64,000 nt of DNA from Chryseobacterium gleum. Lineage in GTDB: Bacteria; Bacteroidota; Bacteroidia; Flavobacteriales_D; Sanyastnellaceae. Location of the stretch: assembly GCA_945881835.1 (NCBI GenBank), contig CAMCVP010000006.1:1-64000 (forward strand). Reading direction: 5' to 3'. The stretch's first letter is position 1; each line of letters opens with the position of its first letter. This document shows, in pieces, positions 38,910-47,497 of this stretch. Both the position numbers and the translations under genes were made by a program. The notes under the pieces were generated by a model. The model did no database searches and was not told the DNA's origin. It saw nothing but the letters and a program-made list of their open reading frames with translations.

Positions 38910-39645
38910 GTTTCTTCAACTCGAAAATTCCATCTTCCATGACACCGTAGGTGTAATGATGAAGCCAATCTCCAATGTTGATGTACTCTGAACTCTCCCC
39001 CACTTTAATTTGCATGGGCAAATGACGGTGTCCGAAAATGAAATAATCGAAGTGTTCTTTTAGAAGTTGTTCCTTCGCGAAGACCGCAAGCCATTCGTTT
39101 TCTTCTCCTAAAAATTTCTTATCGCTTTCTCCGGAAACGCTGCGGCTATAGCCCGAACTCTTCTGCGCTAGCCAAATTCCAAAATTCGGATGAAGCCTTG
39201 CGAAGAGCCATTGACAAAAACTCGAAGCAAAGAATTTCTTTAAGATCTTGTATCCGTTGTCGCCAGGGCCAAGACCATCTCCGTGACCAATGAAATACTT
39301 CTTACCGTTCCACTCGCGCACAATGGGTGCTCTGTGTAGGGTAATGCCGCATTCTTGTGGAAGGTAATCGAAGATCCACATGTCGTGATTTCCTATGAAC
39401 CAATGCACCGGTATTCCGCTGTCAGTTATTTCGGAAATCTTTCCGAGCAAACGCGTGAATCCGCGAGGAACTGCGCGCTTGTATTCAAACCAAAAATCGA
39501 AAACATCTCCGACTAAAAATATTTCGCTTGCATCTTTTCGAACTTCTTCGAGCCATTGCACAACTTTCTTTTCACGCACAAGGCTCTCCTCGAAATTGGG
39601 AGCGCCAAGGTGAAAATCGGAAGCGAAATAGACTTTGTTCTTCAT
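38899..39645 (-). CDS. lpxH: UDP-2,3-diacylglucosamine diphosphatase
   Basis: From ATG 39645 the protein is 248 residues (MKNKVYFASDFHLGAP); a TTG five codons upstream overlaps the previous gene. Metallophosphatase motifs: DFHLG, GDVFDFW, GNHD, GHGDG and FGHRHLP. It cleaves UDP-diacylglucosamine to lipid X in lipid A synthesis. It is the last gene of the lpxK-gatB-tlpA-M1-lpxH run, starting one base before the M1 gene's stop. Confidence 0.92.
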   Translation of the reverse strand: MKNKVYFASDFHLGAPNFEESLVREKKVVQWLEEVRKDASEIFLVGDVFDFWFEYKRAVPRGFTRLLGKISEITDSGIPVHWFIGNHDMWIFDYLPQECGITLHRAPIVREWNGKKYFIGHGDGLGPGDNGYKILKKFFASSFCQWLFARLHPNFGIWLAQKSSGYSRSVSGESDKKFLGEENEWLAVFAKEQLLKEHFDYFIFGHRHLPMQIKVGESSEYINIGDWLHHYTYGVMEDGIFELKKLNA

Positions 39646-39646
39646 C

Positions 39647-42600
39647 TTATTTTCCGGCAATGCTGCGAATAAGTTTGAACGGTTCTAGACCAATAAGATC
39701 AATGTTCATCATAACTCCGTTGAAGTATCCAGGTAATTGAGCGTCTTGAACTTTGTTATTACCGTATATTGGAAGTGTAACACTCCAAACATTCGGAATA
39801 ATTTGTAATACCGCTGAAGTGTTCCAATAAACACCTTCGGCATTGATTTGCGGACACTGTGGGCTCCAAGCGTCAAGTATGGTTCCTTGCAATGAGATGT
39901 TGAATTTTTCGATTGGAAGTTGAATACCAACTGTTGTTGAAAGCAAACGTTTTGTTGCTCCAACATTGCGCAGGTTCACTCCGAGATTTCCCATTCCGTT
40001 AGTCACTTGCGATGAAGCAAATCCGGAAGAAGCTCCTCTTCCGAAATACAAATTATCGAAAGCGTAGTCATATGAACCCGAAACTCCTGATAGTCCGAAC
40101 GCTCCGTTTTGTAGAGCATACAAAGCGTTGTTATCGACTTGATATCCTGCAAAAGCTTTCATATAAACATCGCGGTCTTTGGTTAATGAATACTTGAAGC
40201 GATAAGTTCCTCCTGCGCTCAATAGTGTTCCAATTTGAGTGGAAGCATCACGAACATAAGAAGCCTGTTGAAGGACACGTCCGTTTACATTCAGTGTTTG
40301 ACGTGGACCAATCTTCTGAGACCAATTGGCGTCGAACTGAATGAATTCACGGCTGTAGTCATTGACCAAACTCTCTTCAACGGTATTGATGTTAAAGGTG
40401 TTTCTCATCCATTGGAATTGATAAGCCAAAGCCACATTGATAATGGTTCCCTTATTGAAATTCGAAGGTTTGTTGCGGAAGGTATAAGCCACATAAGGTT
40501 TGAACAACATGTAGTTATCATACGAATCGCTTACATCAGTTGTATAGTCGTCCATTCCAAAACGTTGAACTTGTGTTCCTGCAGTGAAATTCAATTTGTG
40601 GTAGGCGACGCTTGCGAATCCGTTTACAGCTTTTCTTTCGAAGCTATACAGCGGAGTAACATTCCATTCGAAATTCTTACGAAGGAGTTGTTTGTTGTGA
40701 AGGTTCACCCCGATCATACTTCCGTCGTGAACGTTGTACGCATACATTGGAAGGTAGAACAATTCGGTTTGCTTCGGATTGTCGATGCTTGAAAAGAACT
40801 TCATTTTAACAGGCTCTACTTTCTTGAATAGACCTGAACTTCTCATGGTGTTGTTCTCTCTGTTTACTTCAGGGATTACTCCTTCAGGATCGATTGAATA
40901 AGATGACGAACTTGGAGCAGTAATCCAAACTGATTTTCCAGGAGCAATGGCTTCCTTCGTCCAGATTGGAGTTTTACTTCCTTCTGTTCCGATAGATACT
41001 GCACCGGCAGCATAACCGGTGTTCTTTACTTTCACTTTTGAATTTCCAGGTTCAACGGCATTCTGTTTAATTCGAGTAATGCTGAAATCGATCTTCTCTG
41101 TGGTCTTGATTAATTCATTGAAGAACCAATCGAGTTTTTGACCTGTTGTTTCTTCAAACACGGCTTGAATGTCTTCCGGTTGTGGGTGTTTGAATTTCCA
41201 TTTCTCGAAATAATTGTGCATGCACTTATCGAACAACGGTTCGCCTAAATACCCTTTCAAATAATAGAACAACAATGCTGTCTTCTTGTAAACGATTCCG
41301 CCGTAATTCAGTTCGGTGAAGTTGTCTGAATGACATTGCAAAGGTTGATCAAGGTTTTGAGAAGCAGAGATTAAATAAGATAGTTCACTCAATGAACGTT
41401 GCGAGAAATCTGACAAGCCCAAAGTCTTGTCTAATCCACCAATTCCAATGGCTGCACCCAATGATGCATCTGGATACTTTGTATCCATATAACGGTCTTC
41501 GTTGAACGAGTTCAATCCTTCGTCCATCCATGCGTTGTCACGTTCGTTACTTCCTAAAATTCCGTAGAACCAGTTGTGTCCCACTTCGTGCATGATAACT
41601 GTTTCAAGCATGCGATCATTTCCAGCAGAACCAATAACGGTTACGTTTGGATATTCCATTCCGCCACCTGCACTAATGGTTCCGTCTACTGCGGTAACTT
41701 GATTGTATGGGTAGTCACCATTCCACAAAGAATAATAATAGATTGCGTCATGCAAATACTCTGAAGACTTGATCCACAACTTCGCACTTTCAGGAGTGAA
41801 TAAGGCCCAAGTGGTTACTTGATTCTTATTCGCAGGCGTTTCAACATTTCCTTTCAAAACAATCCAACGCTTATCTGCGAACCAACCGAAGTCGTGCACG
41901 CGAGATTGAATGTAACGAACCGTTTTCCATTCTTTAGATGATTCTGGAAATTCATTTAAATCTCCTGATTTCAATGTGTACTCAGCAATTTTTTGCGAAG
42001 CCTTTGCAGCCTCTTCATTCATGAACATCACTTCTGATGGAGTTTGACAATCTCCGGTAGCACCCAAGATGTAGTTCTTTGGAAGCGTAATGCTCACATC
42101 GTAAGAACCAAATTCACTGTAGAATTCTCCTTGCGTTAAGTAAGGCATTTGGTGCCATCCGTTTCTATCGTAAACCGCAGGCTTTGGATACCATTGCGTA
42201 ATTTGAAAACTTTGTCCAATATGACCCAAGCGCGAAATACTTCCACTTGGAATCTTCACACGGAAAGGAGTTGTGATGGTAATGCTTTGACCCGGTTGAA
42301 GCGGAGAAGCCAATAACAATTTGCAGATGTCAATGTTCTCTCCATCGTATTCCCATGACGCTTTCACTCCGTTTACTTTGAAATCAAGCGAATCAATGTA
42401 TCCTTTGTTCTCTGCTAATGTCGTGAACAGAACGAAATTGCGAGTTCGAGCCAACTGCTTGGCAAGCGCTGTGTTTCTGTTTTTATACGCATTCGGCCAG
42501 ATGTGCATGTAGATTTCGTTCAATGCAACCGAACTGTTGTTGGTGTAGATCAACTCCTCGTTTCCGTAGAGCATGTTGCGTTCATCGTCGAGCTTTACAT

Positions 42601-42700
42601 CGATTTTGAATTTTACATCTTGTTGGAAATAAGGTTTGCTTTGAGCGAAAGACGAAACACTCATTCCGAATGCGACAAGAGCTAATGCGATTTTTTTCAT
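39647..42700 (-). CDS. M1-family metallopeptidase
   Basis: The 1017-residue protein has a signal peptide (MKKIALALVAFGMSVSSFAQ), then the M1 fold: SAGGGMEYPNV exopeptidase-type loop, HEVGHNWFYGILG zinc motif near residue 370, and the second Glu in NAWMDEGLNSF. The C-terminal 400 residues are beta-rich, including outer-membrane-like strands (YAFDNLYFGRGASSG), an uncommon extension. No T9SS tail is seen. It probably acts on peptides in the periplasm or at the outer membrane. Confidence 0.88.
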   Translation of the reverse strand: MKKIALALVAFGMSVSSFAQSKPYFQQDVKFKIDVKLDDERNMLYGNEELIYTNNSSVALNEIYMHIWPNAYKNRNTALAKQLARTRNFVLFTTLAENKGYIDSLDFKVNGVKASWEYDGENIDICKLLLASPLQPGQSITITTPFRVKIPSGSISRLGHIGQSFQITQWYPKPAVYDRNGWHQMPYLTQGEFYSEFGSYDVSITLPKNYILGATGDCQTPSEVMFMNEEAAKASQKIAEYTLKSGDLNEFPESSKEWKTVRYIQSRVHDFGWFADKRWIVLKGNVETPANKNQVTTWALFTPESAKLWIKSSEYLHDAIYYYSLWNGDYPYNQVTAVDGTISAGGGMEYPNVTVIGSAGNDRMLETVIMHEVGHNWFYGILGSNERDNAWMDEGLNSFNEDRYMDTKYPDASLGAAIGIGGLDKTLGLSDFSQRSLSELSYLISASQNLDQPLQCHSDNFTELNYGGIVYKKTALLFYYLKGYLGEPLFDKCMHNYFEKWKFKHPQPEDIQAVFEETTGQKLDWFFNELIKTTEKIDFSITRIKQNAVEPGNSKVKVKNTGYAAGAVSIGTEGSKTPIWTKEAIAPGKSVWITAPSSSSYSIDPEGVIPEVNRENNTMRSSGLFKKVEPVKMKFFSSIDNPKQTELFYLPMYAYNVHDGSMIGVNLHNKQLLRKNFEWNVTPLYSFERKAVNGFASVAYHKLNFTAGTQVQRFGMDDYTTDVSDSYDNYMLFKPYVAYTFRNKPSNFNKGTIINVALAYQFQWMRNTFNINTVEESLVNDYSREFIQFDANWSQKIGPRQTLNVNGRVLQQASYVRDASTQIGTLLSAGGTYRFKYSLTKDRDVYMKAFAGYQVDNNALYALQNGAFGLSGVSGSYDYAFDNLYFGRGASSGFASSQVTNGMGNLGVNLRNVGATKRLLSTTVGIQLPIEKFNISLQGTILDAWSPQCPQINAEGVYWNTSAVLQIIPNVWSVTLPIYGNNKVQDAQLPGYFNGVMMNIDLIGLEPFKLIRSIAGK

Positions 42701-42744
42701 GTTGAATTTATTACTTCGACGAATAAGTTTCTCTACAGTTACTA

Positions 42745-43887
42745 TTATAATCCTAATTTTTTCAATTCGCTTTCTAATCCACCACCGCGAAGCGATTCGC
42801 CCATGGCTACTATCTTTCCTTCCTTGTCAATTAATACAGGAAAAGGAATACTTTCAATTTCATACAAAGGAACAACCGCAGAGCGCCATCCGCCTAAATC
42901 AGAGACGTGATTCTTCCAAAGCAATCCGTCTTTTTTAATGGCTGCTTCCCAAGCCGTTTTGTTTTCGTCCAAGGAAACAGAAAACACATCGAATCCTTTT
43001 GACGCGTATTTGTTATACACTGCAACGACATTTGGATTTTCTTTTCGACACGGCCCACACCAAGATGCCCAGAAGTCAAGAAGCACAACCTTTCCACGAA
43101 GACTGCTTAATGCTTTCGTTTCTCCGGTTAGGTTTGGAAGGGTAATTTCTGGCGCCATTTTTCCAACTGCTATGTTGGAATTTGAGGCTGCACTTGAACT
43201 ACTTGCATTCTTAATTTGTCCAACTAATTTCTCTAAAGTCTTATACGCCGCAAGGTTTCCACAAGTAGGCTTGGTATCGGTTAAGACACGCTGATACCAA
43301 ATGAAATCGAAACGCGGATCTAGGTTCTGAACAATGGAAATGGCCAATAAACTCGCAGAGTGTTTTTCCAACCACCCTTTAATAAATGCGTTAGCTTCCT
43401 TCTGTGCCGCAGCGAATTGCGCTTCCCATTTGGCAATCCATTGTGTGCTGTCTAAAGCGGGATCTGTTGACGGGCGATTAATTTGAGTTTGCGCTTCAGC
43501 AAGTTTTTCCATCATGGGTTCCCACTTCTTCACCAAGTCCATGTACTCCACCGTTTGCTCAGAGCCCTCAACTTTGGCGTTGCTTAGATTCGCAAATTCA
43601 GCGGTGATTTCAACATGCTCTGAACTGTCTGTGATGAGTTGAAGAAAATTCCCTTCTTTGAAATAGATTCGGTAAAAGTCTAAAGGAAGGTTGCTGTGCG
43701 ATTTCAAACTGAAACTTCCGTCTGAACCTACAACAGTGCTATCGATGGGAAGAACCATACTGTCGGAAAGCGATTCCAAATAAATCGTTTTTCCTTCAGC
43801 ACCCGTAATTACGCCTGAAATGGAATTGGAATTTCCACATGATGCGAAAGAAATTGCAGCCGCAATTAAGATGAAAAAATTTCTCAT
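42745..43887 (-). CDS. DUF4369-TlpA thiol-disulfide lipoprotein
   Basis: The 380-residue protein is a lipoprotein (AISFASCG, Cys near 17). It has an N-terminal DUF4369-type beta domain (about 22-110), a helical middle, and a C-terminal TlpA/thioredoxin domain with redox motif WCGPCRKE near 277 and cis-Pro region IPFPVLIDKEG. It likely reduces or oxidises periplasmic disulfides. Its start overlaps the gatB stop by four bases. Confidence 0.87.
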   Translation of the reverse strand: MRNFFILIAAAISFASCGNSNSISGVITGAEGKTIYLESLSDSMVLPIDSTVVGSDGSFSLKSHSNLPLDFYRIYFKEGNFLQLITDSSEHVEITAEFANLSNAKVEGSEQTVEYMDLVKKWEPMMEKLAEAQTQINRPSTDPALDSTQWIAKWEAQFAAAQKEANAFIKGWLEKHSASLLAISIVQNLDPRFDFIWYQRVLTDTKPTCGNLAAYKTLEKLVGQIKNASSSSAASNSNIAVGKMAPEITLPNLTGETKALSSLRGKVVLLDFWASWCGPCRKENPNVVAVYNKYASKGFDVFSVSLDENKTAWEAAIKKDGLLWKNHVSDLGGWRSAVVPLYEIESIPFPVLIDKEGKIVAMGESLRGGGLESELKKLGL

Positions 43888-45341
43888 TGATCTAATAATT
43901 GTTGAATAAGTCCAGATGCTGTTTTCGGATTGGCCTTTCCTCCACTCTTTTTCATGAGTTCACCCATGAACAATCCGAGCATTCCTTTATTTCCTGCTTT
44001 GTATGCAGCAACCTTGTCCGGCCAAGCTGCAAGAATCTCTTGCGCGATTTGCTTAATGCTGTTCTCGTCTGCATCTTGTATCAAATTCAATTCAGCAGCA
44101 ACGTCTTCAGCCATTTTGGAAGAATGATTAGCTAACGCTGGAAGAATTTTTTCAGCGGCAGTGGAGCTTGAAACTTTTCCAGCATCTACTAAATTGATGA
44201 TACTTGCTAGTTGTTCTGGAGTGAACGGGCTCTGTTCTATTTCGAGGGCTTGCTCTTTTAAGAATCCTTTTACAGGACCCATTAGCCAATTGCAAGCAGC
44301 CTTATAATTTTTCGTTTTTGAAATGATACGCTCGTAATAAAGCGCAGTTTCCTTTTCGCTTGTCAATACATTCGCATCGTATTCCGATAGATTGAATTCT
44401 TTCAAATACTTATGCAGCAACTCTTTTGGAAGAGGTGGCATTGAAGAATGTATGCGTTGAATATGATCTTCTGTAATGACTACAGGCGGAAGATCGGGCT
44501 CTGGGAAGTAGCGGTAATCTTGCGCATCTTCTTTACTCCGAAGCAAAGAAGTAGTTCCGTCTGCAGCGTTGAAGCTACGCGTTTCTTGATTGATCACTCC
44601 ACCTGCTTCAATGATATCGATTTGACGCGTCATTTCGTGCTCAATAGCGCGTTGCACATTGCGAATGGAGTTCATGTTCTTCACCTCGCAGCGCGTTCCG
44701 AATTCTGGAGCGCCTTTCTTTCGAACCGAAATATTCGCATCGCATCGCAGCGAACCTTCTTCCATGTTACCGTCGCAGATATCTAAATAGCGAACGAGTT
44801 TTCTAACTTCAGTTAGATACAAATACGCTTCGCGTGAAGTGCGCATATCTGGCTCGGAAACAACTTCAATAAGCGGAACACCGGCACGATTCAAATCGAC
44901 AAGCGTGTCGAATGGATCTTGATCGTGCATGCTTTTTCCAGCATCTTCTTCCAAGTGCGCTCGCGTAATTCCAATGCGTTTTTCAGAACCGTCGTCTTCA
45001 CGAATAATGATTTCTCCACCTGTGCAGATGGGAGTTTTGTCTTGCGTAATTTGATATCCCTTCGGTAAATCGGCGTAGAAATAATTCTTGCGCGCGAAAA
45101 ATACAGGGGTGTTTATTTGCATGTCTGTGGCAAGCGCCAACTTAATAGCGAAGTCTACAGACTGGGTGTTTACTTTCGGCAATGTACCTGGATGTCCCAA
45201 TGTGATTGGGGAAACCAAGGTATTCGGCAAGGCGCCGAATAAGTTCGCGTCTGAAGCATAAGCCTTCGAAGCCGTTTTTAGTTGCATGTGGACTTCCAGT
45301 CCAACTACCAATTCGTATTGATCGTATACAGATTGTTCCAT
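43884..45341 (-). CDS. gatB: Asp/Glu-tRNA(Asn/Gln) amidotransferase subunit B
   Basis: The 485-residue GatB shows GLEVHMQLKT at the N-terminus, PVFFARKNYFYADLPKGYQITQ, SLRCDANISVRKKG and the C-terminal YqeY-like tail domain. It is the kinase/tRNA-binding subunit that makes Gln-tRNA or Asn-tRNA by transamidation. gatA and gatC are not nearby. It follows lpxK with no gap. Confidence 0.96.
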   Translation of the reverse strand: MEQSVYDQYELVVGLEVHMQLKTASKAYASDANLFGALPNTLVSPITLGHPGTLPKVNTQSVDFAIKLALATDMQINTPVFFARKNYFYADLPKGYQITQDKTPICTGGEIIIREDDGSEKRIGITRAHLEEDAGKSMHDQDPFDTLVDLNRAGVPLIEVVSEPDMRTSREAYLYLTEVRKLVRYLDICDGNMEEGSLRCDANISVRKKGAPEFGTRCEVKNMNSIRNVQRAIEHEMTRQIDIIEAGGVINQETRSFNAADGTTSLLRSKEDAQDYRYFPEPDLPPVVITEDHIQRIHSSMPPLPKELLHKYLKEFNLSEYDANVLTSEKETALYYERIISKTKNYKAACNWLMGPVKGFLKEQALEIEQSPFTPEQLASIINLVDAGKVSSSTAAEKILPALANHSSKMAEDVAAELNLIQDADENSIKQIAQEILAAWPDKVAAYKAGNKGMLGLFMGELMKKSGGKANPKTASGLIQQLLDQ

Positions 45342-46367
45342 TTATTTCTTTACTTCATTTACAGCATTTAGTAATGCTGTTTCACCTGCGATAAATTTTA
45401 TTTTCATTCGAAGAAAATACAAAGGAAGTTCTTCAAATCCCTTGATGTTCTTGCATTTCACCACATCTTTTTCAGTGGTTAACAGAACCGTATTTTCCTG
45501 TCCAAAGTTAATCCATTCTTTCCGAATGCGAGCGACATCTTGAGGGGTGTATTCGTGATGATCGTTCAAGGCCATTTCAATGGTTGCTAGGCTCCTATTT
45601 CTTCCTTCCATAAAAAATGGAATTGGATTGGCGAGTCCTGCAAAACATACGCTGCGCATATTGCTGTTCCACGGATTCATATGACTGAATGCGGGTTCTG
45701 GCGTGTCGTATTCAATGGTGGTAAATGCTAGCACCTGATTTTCATTCAACTTCAATTCAAACTTTATTGTTTCTCTAGCCTCTTCCGAAAGATCTTCTGG
45801 ACATTTAGTAACAACAATTGCATCGGCAGATTGTGCTCTTTTTTTCAAGTCGCGTAAACCACCCACAGGAAACAAATGGTCGTTCACAAACAAGTCGTTG
45901 TAGGTCGTTAGCAGAATTGAAAAATCGGGATTCAATTTTCTATGTTGAAAGGCATCGTCTAAAACAACTTGCTGAATTTGCGGAAAGGATTGTTTCAATT
46001 GATAAATTCCTGAAAGTCTATTTTCAGAAACGGCTCCGATTAAGGATTGGAAATGATTTCGAACCACTGCTGGCTCATCGCCAATTTCTGAAACATTCGA
46101 ATCTGAAGTAATTAATTGAAATCCTTTGGTTTTACGGCCATATCCGCGAGAAACAAATCCGGTTTTAGAAGCGTCAAACTTTTCAATTAACCAAATAGCG
46201 AAAGGCGTTTTTCCGGTTCCTCCTAATTTCAAATTTCCAATTACAATAGAAGGAACTGCTGCTTTTTTCGAACTTAAAATTCCAACAGAAAATAAAAAAT
46301 GACGGAAGTGCAAAATGCTTCCTAGCAGAAAAGAAAAAGGCCAAAGAGTTGCTCTGAATAAACGCAT
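45342..46367 (-). CDS. lpxK: Tetraacyldisaccharide 4'-kinase
   Basis: The start at 46367 (MRLFRATLWPFSFLLG) gives 341 residues; an in-frame start at 46418 would overlap the divergent nif3 gene. Motifs: P-loop GNLKLGGTGKTPF, DDAFQHRKL and the C-terminal LTTEKDVVKC. It phosphorylates the lipid A disaccharide at the 4' position at the inner membrane. It heads the operon, 31 bp from divergent nif3. Confidence 0.93.
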   Translation of the reverse strand: MRLFRATLWPFSFLLGSILHFRHFLFSVGILSSKKAAVPSIVIGNLKLGGTGKTPFAIWLIEKFDASKTGFVSRGYGRKTKGFQLITSDSNVSEIGDEPAVVRNHFQSLIGAVSENRLSGIYQLKQSFPQIQQVVLDDAFQHRKLNPDFSILLTTYNDLFVNDHLFPVGGLRDLKKRAQSADAIVVTKCPEDLSEEARETIKFELKLNENQVLAFTTIEYDTPEPAFSHMNPWNSNMRSVCFAGLANPIPFFMEGRNRSLATIEMALNDHHEYTPQDVARIRKEWINFGQENTVLLTTEKDVVKCKNIKGFEELPLYFLRMKIKFIAGETALLNAVNEVKK

Positions 46368-46398
46368 CGGTGTAACTTGGCTGCAAGTTAGATTAAAA

Positions 46399-47493
46399 AT
46401 GCGTATTGAAGAAGTCATTTCCTATTTAGAACAATGGGCTCCGCCTATTTTACAAGAGTCTTACGACAATTCTGGATTGTTGGTTGGAAATAAGCAAAAC
46501 GAAATCACTAATGTATTGGTGAGCCTCGACTGCACGGAAGACGTTATTGAGGAAGCCATTGCGAAGAATTGCAACCTTATAGTTTCACACCATCCGATTG
46601 TTTTCAAAGGCTTGAAACGCTTTACTGGCGCCGATTATGTTCAGCGCACTGTTATTAAAGCCATTCAAAACAACATTGCGTTGTATGCGATTCATACGAA
46701 TCTCGACAATACCATTGAAGGTGTAAATGGGGAAATTGCGAAACGTCTTGGATTGAAGAATGTTCGTCCGCTTGTTCCATTAAACGGACATCTGCTCCAA
46801 CTCACTGTGTTCATTCCGAATGATCATTTCGAAAAAGTTCGAACGGCATTGTTCGAAGCTGGGGCTGGAAGTTTGGGCAATTACAGTGAATGTGGTTTTT
46901 CGGTAGTTGGAAATGGAAGTTTCAAGCCAGAGGAAGGCGCGCAACCTTTTGAAGGAGAACATGGAATTCGAACCGAACAAGAAGAAATTCGGTTTGAAGT
47001 GATATTGCCCAGTTGGAAAAAAACGAATGTTCAGCGAGCACTTTTCGAATCACATCCGTATGAAGAAATTGCACACAATTGGCAAACCCTTCAGAACCCC
47101 ATTCATCAATTTGGAAGCGGAGCAATCGGAGATTTAGAAGCACCTATACCCTTGACTGATTGTTTAAGTATATTGAAAAAAGAATTTAATAATCACAGTA
47201 TTAAGTACACTCAAACAAACAAACTCTCGATTCAGAAAATTGCAGTTTGTGGTGGAAGTGGTCAGTTCTTATTGGGGGCTGCGAAAGCTCAAGGAGCTGA
47301 TGCATTTATTACATCGGATGTTAAATACCACGAGTTTTTCGATGCTGAAGGACAGTTGTCGTTTATTGATATTGGACATTTTGAAAGTGAGCAGTTTACA
47401 ATTGAGTTGATTCATGCAAAAATCACTGAAAAATTTCGTACATTCGCGGTCCACAAAACGGGTGTAATAACGAACCCCGTTCTCTATTACTGA
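46399..47493 (+). CDS. Nif3-like dinuclear metal centre protein
   Basis: From ATG 46399 the protein is 364 residues; an upstream start at 46315 overlaps lpxK. NIF3 motifs: LQESYDNSGLLVGN, NLIVSHHPIVFKGLKRFTG with two metal His, and GHFESEQ near the C-terminus. The middle insertion (about 130-240) is the usual PII-like domain of long Nif3 proteins. The function is unsettled, although GTP cyclohydrolase-like activity is often cited. It is followed by the zinc-ribbon-type protein, a common pairing in Bacteroidota. Confidence 0.92.
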   Translation: MRIEEVISYLEQWAPPILQESYDNSGLLVGNKQNEITNVLVSLDCTEDVIEEAIAKNCNLIVSHHPIVFKGLKRFTGADYVQRTVIKAIQNNIALYAIHTNLDNTIEGVNGEIAKRLGLKNVRPLVPLNGHLLQLTVFIPNDHFEKVRTALFEAGAGSLGNYSECGFSVVGNGSFKPEEGAQPFEGEHGIRTEQEEIRFEVILPSWKKTNVQRALFESHPYEEIAHNWQTLQNPIHQFGSGAIGDLEAPIPLTDCLSILKKEFNNHSIKYTQTNKLSIQKIAVCGGSGQFLLGAAKAQGADAFITSDVKYHEFFDAEGQLSFIDIGHFESEQFTIELIHAKITEKFRTFAVHKTGVITNPVLYY

Positions 47494-47497
47494 CATT

